DNA of 35,561 bases from JAVVUJ01 sp964461765 (GCA_964461765.1 CAYWVS010000028.1:1-35561); one strand, 5' to 3'; shown: positions 7,936-15,482, counted from the first letter of the stretch. The notes: generated from the letters alone by a model not told the origin. Numbers and translations are program-made.

Positions 7936-10110
7936 TTAGAGTACGCCGGTTTTCTCTAAGCGCTCCTCAAAGAAATTTTTTAAATTTATTATTGGTTTTC
8001 TTAAAACTAAGCCTAAGATTAATGAGATGGGAATGAATGCACTGAGAGCCAGTAGATCCATGTAGTAAGCATTTTCATAAATTCCTGCTACGCACTCTCG
8101 GAGGCTGTTAATTCCAAAGGTAAAAGGCAGAAATGGATTCACCGCTTTAAAAAATGCGGGAGTTACCTCGATGGGGAAGGTACCACCGGAGGCTGCTACT
8201 TGAATTACCATTATTACTACTGCAACAGCTTTTCCCACATCCCCAAAGGAAATGGTCAGAGTGAATATAATCAGCGTAAACACAATGCTGGCAAAAACTC
8301 CTGCAAGGATAAATTTTGCCGGATGCAAGCATTGGACTTGAAGACCATATAAATCGCCCACACAAACAAGGAGGGACTGAAGTATTCCAAAGGTCATAAA
8401 TAATAAATATCTGCTAAAATAAATTTCGTGAGGTTTTAAATTATAATATTTATCATCTTCCTCAACTTTGCATTTCAGTATAGAGGCCAGAATTAGAGCC
8501 CCTACCCAAATTGCCAATATTGTATAGAAGGGTGCCATGGCGCTACCATAGTTTTTGATGGGATATATTTCATGGGTATTTACGGTTACAGGAGAAGACA
8601 TGAAATCCCCTGCCGTAGCAGGATCTTCCCTGATAATTTCCAAAAACTTTGAGAATCTGTCATCTTCCTCCACACTTTCTAAATCAGCCAGAATTTTATC
8701 GATTTTTTGCATACCTGCAATTAACAAAATATTGGTGCTTTCCAAAGCATTTGCACCGTTGTTTAATGCACTGTTTGTATGATCTAAAACCCTACCCATT
8801 TTGGGAAGTGTAGCATTAGTTTCCAACAGTAAAGAGTTGATACCATCCAAATTGGTTAACAATTGGTCGGTTGTATTGGAGATTTTAGGGGAAATTTCCC
8901 GATCCATGTTATCTCTGGCATCACTCACCAGTGCCTTGCTTTCCACCAAGGCTTTTTTTACCTTGTCACCAATATCTTTTGGGTAAGCAGCTCCGGAGGA
9001 TAGAGTATCAGAAATCTTTGTTAAATCCGAATTAACATCTTGAATTATGGAAATAAAATCAGTTAATCGATTTATTTGGTTTTGAAAAATATCTAATTTT
9101 ATATAACTTTTTTCTGAAACACTTTGTAGCTGAAATAGAATGTTAACTGCCTTGTTTGACATATCTATCACACCGTAATTCAGGTTTTTGGCATTCTCCA
9201 ACAAGTCTACTCCGTTTTCGCCACCTTGCTCTAACTCGTCTAAAGCAGTACCTATGATTTCATCTATGGATTCTATGTTTTTCTGGTTTATTTTTGACAG
9301 GGTGGACAAAGTATCAGACAGCTGATTGGTGGTGGTTCTGATGCTATTCGTAAGCTCCTTCAGGTTCTTTGTAGCAGTAGCCCCATTCATGTTGAGTAGG
9401 CTTGTGTCAGGCAACAATGTTTTTGTTGCATTAACAAGGTCGTTTATGGCTAAGGTGGTGCTTCTAAAGCTATACACAGCAGTGGAAAAGTCCTTTAAGC
9501 TTTTGGAAGTATCCCTAAGCATGTTCATGATATCCTCAATAGGGTCAATACCTTTCTTTTGAAAGGCTTCATCTGTAAGATTCAGAACCTTTAATACTGC
9601 CTTGGAGGATTCCTTGATAAAGGTTTGATTAATGGTCTGTTGCAGAGAAGACATGCCCTTGTCGGTAATTTTCGGTGCAATGGCATTTTTCTTTTCGTTG
9701 ACATAATATTGTAGGACGGGTTTTTGGATGTCTCCTGTTAAGACGCTAGATATTTTATTACTAAAGTCGGAAGGAATGACCAAAGCAGCATAATATTTTC
9801 CGGATTTTACTCCTTCTACAGCTTCTTTTTCATCAACAAATTGCCAACCTATATCGTGGTTTTTTCTTAGATTATCCACCACGGATTCTCCAACGTTAAT
9901 ATTTTCTCCCTCAATAGAGATGCCTTTGTCATTGCTGGCTACTGCAACCTTGATTCCTACGGTGCTACCATAGGGATCCCAGCTTGCGGCAATATTAAAC
10001 CAAGCATATAATGAGGGAATTACAATCAACCCTATGGCGACGATTGCAGCCACAAAATTCGTAGAAATTCTTTTGATATCTCTAAAATATACACCGAACA
10101 TGTTTCTCAT
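7936..10110 (-). CDS. YhgE/Pip family membrane protein
   Basis: A ~724-residue protein with the YhgE/Pip layout: a short cytoplasmic N-terminus (MRNMFGVYFRDIKRI), one transmembrane segment (AAIVAIGLIVIPSLYAWFN), the signature WDPYGSTVGIKVAVASNDKG, a ~480-residue extracytoplasmic region rich in helices and coiled coil, and a C-terminal block of about six membrane segments related to ABC-2 permeases. Homologues include phage infection protein (Pip), a phage c2 receptor in Lactococcus, and type VII secretion components (EsaA-like); here the exact role is unknown. The longest frame starts at a TTG (10143) without a ribosome site; I use ATG 10110, which follows AGGAAAGGA (15-base spacing) and gives the usual N-terminus. 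No ATPase or partner gene is adjacent. Confidence 0.88.
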   Translation of the reverse strand: MRNMFGVYFRDIKRISTNFVAAIVAIGLIVIPSLYAWFNIAASWDPYGSTVGIKVAVASNDKGISIEGENINVGESVVDNLRKNHDIGWQFVDEKEAVEGVKSGKYYAALVIPSDFSNKISSVLTGDIQKPVLQYYVNEKKNAIAPKITDKGMSSLQQTINQTFIKESSKAVLKVLNLTDEAFQKKGIDPIEDIMNMLRDTSKSLKDFSTAVYSFRSTTLAINDLVNATKTLLPDTSLLNMNGATATKNLKELTNSIRTTTNQLSDTLSTLSKINQKNIESIDEIIGTALDELEQGGENGVDLLENAKNLNYGVIDMSNKAVNILFQLQSVSEKSYIKLDIFQNQINRLTDFISIIQDVNSDLTKISDTLSSGAAYPKDIGDKVKKALVESKALVSDARDNMDREISPKISNTTDQLLTNLDGINSLLLETNATLPKMGRVLDHTNSALNNGANALESTNILLIAGMQKIDKILADLESVEEDDRFSKFLEIIREDPATAGDFMSSPVTVNTHEIYPIKNYGSAMAPFYTILAIWVGALILASILKCKVEEDDKYYNLKPHEIYFSRYLLFMTFGILQSLLVCVGDLYGLQVQCLHPAKFILAGVFASIVFTLIIFTLTISFGDVGKAVAVVIMVIQVAASGGTFPIEVTPAFFKAVNPFLPFTFGINSLRECVAGIYENAYYMDLLALSAFIPISLILGLVLRKPIINLKNFFEERLEKTGVL

Positions 10111-10281
10111 AATATATGTAGTAAGTCCTTTCCTATGGCTCAAACTGTATAAGCGAATGGATGTAATTAGTAAACTATTATATTATAACTTAAAAACTTT
10201 TTTAATCCTATAGTTTTATAAGAAAAATATGCTAAGAAATGGATTTTTTACAATTAATTATTTAAGCCTTTAAAGAAACGT

Positions 10282-10378
10282 AAAAAGCACTCCGATAATG
10301 GAATGCTTTTCACTTGTTGCTCCGTCTAACAAAACCTAATGAAATAAATAAATAGTTTTTTGACATTTAGAATTATGC
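10282..10378 (-). ncRNA. Candidate small RNA or leader attenuator upstream of the YhgE gene
   Basis: On the minus strand a strong promoter (10412-10385) predicts a start near 10378. About 95 bases later there is an 11-pair stem, AAAAGCATTCC / GGAGTGCTTTT (one T.G wobble; arms 10310-10300 and 10293-10283), loop ATTATC, with a T run. Just before it TTGTT and AACAA can pair around AGACGGAGC. Either a ~100-nt RNA ends here, or this hairpin attenuates a ~270-nt leader of the YhgE/Pip gene. I do not recognise a known riboswitch. Confidence 0.35.
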
Positions 10379-10384
10379 AATTTT

Positions 10385-10412
10385 ATTTTATATGATTTTT
10401 TCAAAATGTCAA
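10385..10412 (-). promoter_or_regulatory. Predicted sigma-A promoter (minus strand)
   Basis: Perfect -35 TTGACA (10412-10407), 16-base spacer, -10 TAAAAT (10390-10385). The -35 is one arm of a 9-base inverted repeat, which could be an operator. Confidence 0.5.
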
Positions 10413-10512
10413 GAGATTTTATGAAAAAATTTCAAATTTATTGTTTGTTGTTTATATAGAAATTTGTTATGAGAATTACTTAAAATGCACCGATCATAGC
10501 TGGCATAAACTA

Positions 10513-10541
10513 TTGTATTATTAAATCGAATATAATATAAT
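10513..10541 (+). promoter_or_regulatory. Predicted sigma-A promoter of the EAL receptor gene
   Basis: -35 TTGTAT (10513-10518), 17-base spacer, perfect -10 TATAAT (10536-10541). Predicted leader of ~83 bases before the ATG at 10631. Confidence 0.55.
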
Positions 10542-10630
10542 GTTTTCATTAAGTGCCATTTTTGTTCGAGTAGATTGTTGGGCCAACCTAAGGGTGCTTA
10601 TGATTTTACTAATTTGATTTGGAGGTACAT

Positions 10631-13600
10631 ATGAGAGCTTCATATTCTTATAATTGGAAACGATGTTTGGCATTTTTATTCATTGTTTTACTGCTTGCAT
10701 CAGTAGCACCTGTCACTTCTTTTGGAGCTCAGCCTGTTACAGTAAGGGTTGGCATATTTGACTACAACGGATTTTACGGTAAGGACGAAAGTGGCAATCC
10801 CTATGGTTACGGATATGAGTATTTGGATATATTAGGTCGTTATGCAGGTTTTCGGTATGAATATCGTCATGGCAGCTGGTCAGAATGCCTTGAAATGTTA
10901 CAAAAGGGAGAAATAGATATTTTAGACTCTGCACAGTGGACAGAAGAGCGTTCCAAGCTTTTCGCTTATTCCAAGTATGCCACCGGCACAAGTTTTGCAG
11001 AAATCTTTGTAAGGGAGGATAATACGTCTATTGCCTTCAATGACTTTGAGGCAATGAATGGCATTCGTATTGGATTGCTTAGAGACGATAATCGTAATAT
11101 TTTATTTCGGGACTATTCCAGAAAGAAAGGCTTTGTTGCGGAGGAAGTAATGTATAATACCATTCCGGAGTTAGCTGATGCGTTGCAAAAAGTGGAGGTA
11201 GACGCAATAGTTACAAGCAATCTTCGCCGTGGAGACAAGGAGCGATCTGTGGCTAGATTCGATCCCATACCATACTATTTCATAATGAATAAGGAAAATA
11301 CAGCATTGTATGATTTGGTAAATGATGCAATGGAGCAGATGTTAATGGAGAATCCAAACTTTATTGCACAGCTTAATATGAAATACTATTCAACTGAGAG
11401 CAATCCACTTGTTTTAACTAAAAAAGAAAAAGAATTTATAAATAAACTGGGAACGCTAAAGGTGGTTTTTGATAGTTACTGGCCCCCTTTTGAAAGCTAT
11501 AATGAGGGAACTGGTGAACCAGAGGGTATAAATGTAGATGCTTTTAATTTAATTACTGAAAAAATTGGTCTTAATTATGAGTTTTTAAGTGGCTATGATT
11601 ATGAGCAGGCCATACAGGCGGTTGGCGAAAAGAGTGTAGATATGCTTCTTTCGTACGATACCAACCCTCAAAAAGCAGCTGAACTTAACATGCTCCTGTC
11701 CAACAACTTCCTTTCAACTCCTATTTCCATAGTTGGGAAAAAATACCGAGTATCAGCAGACTCGGTATTTGCAATACCTACAACCTATACCTTGCCTATG
11801 CGCTTTGTGAAGGAACACTTTCCGGATAATAAAATTATTAAATTTGATGATATCACAGAATGCTATGAGGCCATCAAAGATGATAAAGCTGACTTCACCC
11901 TTGAAAATATTTATGCCGCAACAGACGCCATCGAAAGTGGTAAATATGGCGGGCTTTTGATTGCATCGGTTACCCCCTTAATGGATAAATTTTCCTTTGC
12001 TTTTCGTAGTGACATTGACCCTATGCTTATTAACATTATGAATAAAGCCATCATGACTGTAACGGATGCGGAGATGGATTCTTTACTTCTTGCTTATACC
12101 ACAAACAAGGTTGCCGCCTCAGGTCTTGAAATGGCCAAAAACTATGACCGCCAAAGGGCTATTATTTCGGTATCAGCTATGATAATCGTTTTTATATCTA
12201 TGTGTTATGTTATTTTTATGCAATTTAGAAATAAAAAGTCACTTTGGAGAATGGCATATATCGATGAATTAACGGGGTTTTCAAATTATAATAAATTTAA
12301 AAAGGATGCAGAAAAATTACTTTTATATAATAATAATTTAGGCTACATATGCACTATTATTGATGTGGATAATTTTAAATTGATCAATGAAATGCAGGGC
12401 TTTGCAGAAGGGGATCGAATTATAAAAGGAATGAGCAAGGCCATTGAAAGCGTTTTAAACCCAACGTTAGACACCTTTGGAAGAATATATTCGGATCATT
12501 TTGTAATCCTAAAAAGTTATCCCATATCTGAGGATGGTGAAAGGCTTGAGGAAGAAACGGAGGAAGAGTTTTTAAAGGCATTACAGAGCCAACTGGGGCA
12601 AATGGTTACCTTCCGTTTTGGCAGGTATTTTCTAGATAAAAATGAAACAGACCTTGTGGAAGTTCTTGAGAAAGCAAATTATGCTCACAGCGTTGCCAAG
12701 GAACAAGTGCATAGTAATGTTTGCAATTATGATGATGCGTTACGTCGAGTAGACATTCGAGAAAAGCAAATTGAAAATAAGATGGAAAATGCACTTTTAT
12801 CCAATCAATTTAAAGTTTATTTGCAAGCAAAATATAGCCTTGCAGATGAAACAGTTATAGGAGCGGAAGCTTTGGTTCGATGGCAGGAAGATGATAAAGA
12901 CTTTATTTATCCTTCTGAATTTATTCCATTGTTCGAGAAAAATGGTTTTATAATAAAATTGGATATGTACATGTTTAAAAAGGCATGTGAAATTATTCGT
13001 CATTGGATAGATAAAGATTTACCTCTGATAACAATTTCTGTAAATTTTTCACGTTTGCATTTAAAAAATGAAAATTTTGTAAAAGAAATCATTGAAATAG
13101 CAGATGGTTACAGGGTACCCAAGCGTTATCTAGAGGTAGAGATAACGGAATCTACCATGCTTGATAATGAACTTGCCCTTGAAGATATCTTGGTAAACCT
13201 TCATGCTGCTGGTTTTACGCTTTCTATGGACGATTTTGGAACCGGATATTCTTCTTTGGGGTTACTTAAAAATTTACCTGTGGATGTTATAAAGATCGAT
13301 CGATCGTTCTTTGCGGAAAACAAATACAAAAACAGAGCCAGAACTGTAATTATTAATGTAATAAAAATGGCAAAGGAGCTTGGTATCCATACTATAGCAG
13401 AGGGTGTGGAGTCCTTTGAACATATTGAGTTTTTACGAGAAATGGGTTGTGATGCTGTGCAAGGCTATTACTATGCAAAGCCTATCTCAGCAGATAGCTT
13501 TTCCACTCAAAGCATTGTTGTGAAGCACACTGATTCAGAGATTATACATAATCTCAGCATGGAAGCCATTGGAAATATCGATCTTGGGCGGGGTAGTTTA

Positions 13601-14047
13601 GGAGTTGAAATGCCGGTAGCGGTGTATCGCCTTTTTCAGCTTGCAATCCGTGAAGCCATAACTCAGAGGGGAGGAGATGGTGAAATGGTTGAAACTCTTA
13701 GGCAGGCAGGTAAAATTGCAGGAAGTGTGTTTGCTCAGGAGCTTTTAGATGTAAATTTACCCTTTGCTGAATTTATGAGCAATCTTGCAGATAAATTAAT
13801 GGAATTAAAGATTGGAATTTTGAAAGCAGAAAATTTTAATGCCGATACAGGCTCTGCTGTATTCACAGTTTCCAATGACCTTGATTGCTCCGGAATGCCA
13901 AACACCGGGAAGGTTATATGCAATTATGACGAGGGCTTTATTTCCGGAGTCTTATACGAATATACGAAGAAACATTACTCCGTAGTAGAAGTAGATTGTT
14001 TTGGTACCGGTGCCAACCTTTGCAGGTTTGAAGCAAAGGTGAAATGA
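10631..14047 (+). CDS. Membrane c-di-GMP phosphodiesterase: two solute-binding domains, degenerate GGDEF, EAL, V4R
   Basis: A 1138-residue receptor. Residues 1-33: signal peptide/anchor (LAFLFIVLLLASVAPVTSFGA). About 37-255 and 275-493: two family-3 solute-binding domains, extracytoplasmic. About 510-530: membrane segment (IISVSAMIIVFISMCYVIFM). About 540-700: GGDEF domain (AYIDELTGFSNYNKF, IIDVDNFKLIN) whose signature is GRIYSDHFVIL instead of GG(D/E)EF, so cyclase activity is unlikely. About 717-957: EAL domain with intact GAEALVRW, VNFSRLHLKN, EVEITES, MDDFGTGYSS and IAEGVES, predicted active in hydrolysing c-di-GMP. About 990-1138: V4R-like domain ending GKVICNYDEGF, VEVDCFGTGANLCRFE. Likely an amino-acid or small-ligand sensor that lowers c-di-GMP, with a second cytoplasmic input. 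The frame opens at TTG 10619, but GGAGGT there is the ribosome site of ATG 10631. Confidence 0.9.
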   Translation: MRASYSYNWKRCLAFLFIVLLLASVAPVTSFGAQPVTVRVGIFDYNGFYGKDESGNPYGYGYEYLDILGRYAGFRYEYRHGSWSECLEMLQKGEIDILDSAQWTEERSKLFAYSKYATGTSFAEIFVREDNTSIAFNDFEAMNGIRIGLLRDDNRNILFRDYSRKKGFVAEEVMYNTIPELADALQKVEVDAIVTSNLRRGDKERSVARFDPIPYYFIMNKENTALYDLVNDAMEQMLMENPNFIAQLNMKYYSTESNPLVLTKKEKEFINKLGTLKVVFDSYWPPFESYNEGTGEPEGINVDAFNLITEKIGLNYEFLSGYDYEQAIQAVGEKSVDMLLSYDTNPQKAAELNMLLSNNFLSTPISIVGKKYRVSADSVFAIPTTYTLPMRFVKEHFPDNKIIKFDDITECYEAIKDDKADFTLENIYAATDAIESGKYGGLLIASVTPLMDKFSFAFRSDIDPMLINIMNKAIMTVTDAEMDSLLLAYTTNKVAASGLEMAKNYDRQRAIISVSAMIIVFISMCYVIFMQFRNKKSLWRMAYIDELTGFSNYNKFKKDAEKLLLYNNNLGYICTIIDVDNFKLINEMQGFAEGDRIIKGMSKAIESVLNPTLDTFGRIYSDHFVILKSYPISEDGERLEEETEEEFLKALQSQLGQMVTFRFGRYFLDKNETDLVEVLEKANYAHSVAKEQVHSNVCNYDDALRRVDIREKQIENKMENALLSNQFKVYLQAKYSLADETVIGAEALVRWQEDDKDFIYPSEFIPLFEKNGFIIKLDMYMFKKACEIIRHWIDKDLPLITISVNFSRLHLKNENFVKEIIEIADGYRVPKRYLEVEITESTMLDNELALEDILVNLHAAGFTLSMDDFGTGYSSLGLLKNLPVDVIKIDRSFFAENKYKNRARTVIINVIKMAKELGIHTIAEGVESFEHIEFLREMGCDAVQGYYYAKPISADSFSTQSIVVKHTDSEIIHNLSMEAIGNIDLGRGSLGVEMPVAVYRLFQLAIREAITQRGGDGEMVETLRQAGKIAGSVFAQELLDVNLPFAEFMSNLADKLMELKIGILKAENFNADTGSAVFTVSNDLDCSGMPNTGKVICNYDEGFISGVLYEYTKKHYSVVEVDCFGTGANLCRFEAKVK

Positions 14048-14151
14048 TAAGCCAAAAGGGGGGGAATAAAAATATATAAAAAATATGCGACTAACATCTA
14101 AAAAATGAATGACAAAGTACAACTCGTAGCATAATATATAAAGCAACAGAA

Positions 14152-14210
14152 CTCGCCGAGCCTCTATTGTCATCAGACAACATGCGTAACATGGCGAGGC
14201 TTTTGCTTTT
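14152..14210 (+). terminator. Intrinsic terminator after the EAL receptor gene
   Basis: Two overlapping pairings are possible: CTCGCC (14152-14157) with GGCGAG (14193-14198), or AGCCTC (14159-14164) with GAGGCT (14196-14201), the latter running straight into TTTTGCTTTTT. A small inner stem TTGTC/GACAA lies in the loop. The choice of two exclusive stems is unusual for a plain terminator. The following 14211-14316 holds nothing I can identify. Confidence 0.5.
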
Positions 14211-14316
14211 TGGAGTTTTTGAGGTACATCATGAAAAGTACATATGTAAGATTCTATTTCTAATATTAGCCCTTATGTAATTTATTAAAAAACAGCGAAA
14301 AAATTATAGTAAATGC

Positions 14317-14344
14317 TTGCATAATTTAATTTGATGTATATAAT
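14317..14344 (+). promoter_or_regulatory. Predicted promoter of the antitoxin-like RNA
   Basis: -35 TTGCAT (14317-14322), 16-base spacer, perfect -10 TATAAT (14339-14344). No open reading frame follows; a hairpin cluster does. Confidence 0.6.
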
Positions 14345-14349
14345 AATAG

Positions 14350-14440
14350 TTAAAGAGTCGCAATGGCGATGGCTCACTAATTATGAATTAGTAAAAGCAC
14401 CACTAAGGCAGCTAAACCATCAGTGGTGTTTTACTTTTTT
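14350..14440 (+). ncRNA. Candidate RNA antitoxin (~90 nt), three hairpins ending in a terminator
   Basis: Downstream of a consensus promoter come three stems: GAGTCGC / GCGA..CTC (14355-14375), ACTAATT / AATTAGT with an ATG loop (14376-14392), and CACCACT / AGTGGTG (14398-14404 and 14422-14428, 17-base loop) followed by TTTTACTTTTTT. The unit has a start, a compact body and an end but no coding capacity. Its last bases are antisense to the stop region of a tiny hydrophobic minus-strand ORF, and a longer minus-strand transcript would be antisense to all of it. This tail-to-tail arrangement is what type I toxin-antitoxin loci of the TxpA/RatA or BsrG/SR4 kind show. Confidence 0.5.
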
Positions 14441-14511
14441 GATAATTTAATCAGCGCTATCACAACTTCAACTGCTGTTAAAGTAACGATAATCACCGTT
14501 GCTATTAGCAA
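14431..14511 (-). CDS. Tiny hydrophobic peptide, type I toxin-like (possibly decayed)
   Basis: On the minus strand, a short frame encodes LLIATVIIVTLTAVEVVIALIKLSKK: one membrane helix then a lysine-rich tail, the shape of holin-like type I toxins. The frame opens at 14529 after a stop and contains no ATG; the best start is TTG at 14511, giving 26 residues. The expected ribosome site position reads GCTAGTAG, a poor match, so the toxin may be inactive or weakly translated. An out-of-frame ATG at 14547 opens a different 26-residue frame (MGKPTLTKASRN...), which looks non-functional. Membership in a holin-like toxin family is inferred from shape and from the convergent RNA gene, not from a search. 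Confidence 0.35.
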   Translation of the reverse strand: MLIATVIIVTLTAVEVVIALIKLSKK

Positions 14512-14578
14512 AATTTCTACTAGCTTTCGTTAAAGTAGGTTTTCCCATAGGAATCGGTAGTACCCTCTTTAAAAAAAA

Positions 14579-14606
14579 TTAATAATGTTGACTAAATGTT
14601 GACCAA
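14579..14606 (-). promoter_or_regulatory. Possible promoter of the toxin-like ORF
   Basis: Minus strand TTGGTC (14606-14601), 16-base spacer, TATTAA (14584-14579). It would give a ~60-base leader. It overlaps the direct repeats at 14587-14608, which may instead be integrase arm sites. Confidence 0.3.
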
Positions 14607-14608
14607 AT
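14587..14608 (+). repeat. Tandem 11-base repeats, integrase arm-site-like
   Basis: GTTGACTAAAT is followed directly by GTTGACCAAAT. The second unit also begins an inverted repeat, ACCAAATTG (14602-14610) with CAATTTGGT (14631-14639). Short tandem repeats beside a tRNA-end core are the usual layout of arm-binding sites for tyrosine integrases. No integrase gene is present nearby, so function is inferred. Confidence 0.35.
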
Positions 14609-14665
14609 TGTTTTTTTAACAATGAAAAAGCAATTTGGTGATTAGCCAAAATCCTTGAGTTTCAA

Positions 14666-14684
14666 TGGTGTCCGCGAGAGGAAT
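14666..14684 (-). repeat. Att-like direct repeat, left copy (tRNA 3'-end fragment)
   Basis: TGGTGTCCGCGAGAGGAAT, identical to 14940-14958 in the same orientation. Read on the minus strand it ends ...GCGGACACCA, a tRNA acceptor end with CCA. It lacks the TTCG loop bases present in the right copy, so only the core is kept. Confidence 0.55.
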
Positions 14685-14939
14685 TACACAGATGCCTGAG
14701 GGCATCTGCCGTCCTGCGCCATCGTTGTGGCTTGGACCAGCTTGCTAAAAAGCATCGGCGATGCTTTTCTTAACGCTCACTGCCTGTTCATGAGCACCTA
14801 ACTTAATTTGCGGAGCAAATCATAGTAGGTGCCATACAGAAAGTTCCCAACCTTTGGTTGGAATAACTTTTTCAGTTGTTCGATTCCTTCTGATCATAAA
14901 AATAATTACCCACCGGCTTTTGCCGATGAGTAATTATTT
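14685..14939. other. Segment with five consecutive hairpins between the two att-like repeats
   Basis: No ORF of note. Stems: CAGATGCC/GGCATCTG (14689-14708); AAAAGCATC/GATGCTTTT (14748-14768); GCACCTA/TAGGTGC (14794-14832) enclosing ATTTGC/GCAAAT (14806-14820); CCAACC/GGTTGG (14847-14861) flanked by AAAGTT/AACTTT and a T run; AAAATAATTAC/GTAATTATTTT (14899-14940) enclosing CGGC/GCCG. The last reads on the minus strand as a terminator directly after the tRNA-like CCA, as expected downstream of a tRNA gene. The others may be old terminators, a structured RNA or recombination sites. Confidence 0.5.
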
Positions 14940-14962
14940 TGGTGTCCGCGAGAGGAATCGAA
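14940..14962 (-). other. tRNA 3'-end remnant, probable prophage attachment site
   Basis: On the minus strand this reads TTCGATT (T-loop), CCTCT (T-stem 3' side), CGCGGAC (acceptor 3' side), A, CCA. The 5' side of the T-stem, which should be AGAGG, is missing (CTAAAAA instead), so this is a fragment and not a gene. Elements that integrate in a tRNA 3' end leave exactly such a fragment at the end distal to the integrase. That predicts the intact tRNA gene, on the minus strand, at the far right end of the prophage. The identity of the tRNA cannot be told without the anticodon. Confidence 0.6.
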
Positions 14963-15028
14963 TTTTTAGAAATTAAAAATTTATATTTAGCCATACTTGT
15001 TTAAATGCTTATTTTTCAATCTTTTTTT

Positions 15029-15059
15029 AAAAAAATTAGCAAATAATTTAACTAATTTT
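15029..15059 (-). terminator. Terminator of the prophage late operon
   Basis: Minus strand stem AAAATTAG / CTAATTTT (8 pairs, 12-base loop) followed by further T residues, 13 bases after the holin stop. The bases between it and the att-like repeat (14963-15028) hold nothing else visible. Confidence 0.6.
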
Positions 15060-15071
15060 TATTTAATTGAT

Positions 15072-15482
15072 TTAAAAATCTTTCCCATTTTCTTTCCCAT
15101 TTTCGGATTTCAATTTATGCAAAGCCGTCACTAAAATATTTGGCACCGGCAACCCTGCAGCAGCGCAATTTTCTAAAATTGAGAGAGCTTCATTAGCAAT
15201 TAGAAACCCAATGACAGCTGCCCGAAGCACACCGCCTGCACCAAGCATGTTGTCTGTTATCACAGCAACAGCCACCACGGCAAAATAAAGGATTTTTTTA
15301 ACAATCCCTTTAAGCCCAATTTTACTTGAAAGTTGGGACTGTATGTATGCCTTTGCAAGCCCGGTTATATAGTCGACGACAACTAACGTAATCAGGGCAG
15401 TAAGCCACATATCTGGGCGGCCAAACAAATGAGTTACCAAAATTGTAAGCATTGCCACAAACGCTTTAAATGTGTTCTCCAT
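15072..15482 (-). CDS. Phage holin (toxin secretion/lysis holin family)
   Basis: A 136-residue membrane protein matching the Holin_4 / toxin secretion-phage lysis holin family. N-terminal helix and hydrophobic segment (FKAFVAMLTILVTHLFG), then WLTALITLVVVDYITGLAKAY, a hallmark of the family, the basic KIGLKGIVKKILYFAVVAVAVI segment, and AAVIGFLIANEALSILENCAAAGLPVP. The charged tail is cytoplasmic. Holins accumulate in the membrane and release the lysin at a set time. It is the last gene of the late operon, directly after the lysin and before the operon terminator. Confidence 0.9.
   Translation of the reverse strand: MENTFKAFVAMLTILVTHLFGRPDMWLTALITLVVVDYITGLAKAYIQSQLSSKIGLKGIVKKILYFAVVAVAVITDNMLGAGGVLRAAVIGFLIANEALSILENCAAAGLPVPNILVTALHKLKSENGKENGKDF

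Larger units (their letters stand above)
10111..10630. other. Divergent intergenic region, 520 bases, no protein gene
   Basis: This gap between divergent genes carries promoters on both strands, a minus-strand terminator-like hairpin, and a 9-base dyad TTGACATTT (10360-10368) / AAATGTCAA (10404-10412) whose right arm is the minus-strand -35. I looked for a c-di-GMP riboswitch upstream of the EAL gene and saw none. Nothing recognisable lies in 10413-10512. Confidence 0.6.

Noticed and set aside
10542..10630. Possible c-di-GMP riboswitch in the leader of the EAL receptor gene
   Set aside because: The conserved GEMM elements are absent; only a short GTTGG/CCAAC palindrome is present.
14232..14265. 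Ten-codon ORF (MKSTYVRFYF) with a GAGGT site
   Set aside because: Too short to support; no promoter and no neighbouring context other than the terminator.
14666..14962. A complete tRNA or tmRNA gene
   Set aside because: Only the 3' part (T-loop, acceptor strand, CCA) is present; no D-arm, anticodon arm or matching 5' acceptor strand can be found within a plausible distance.
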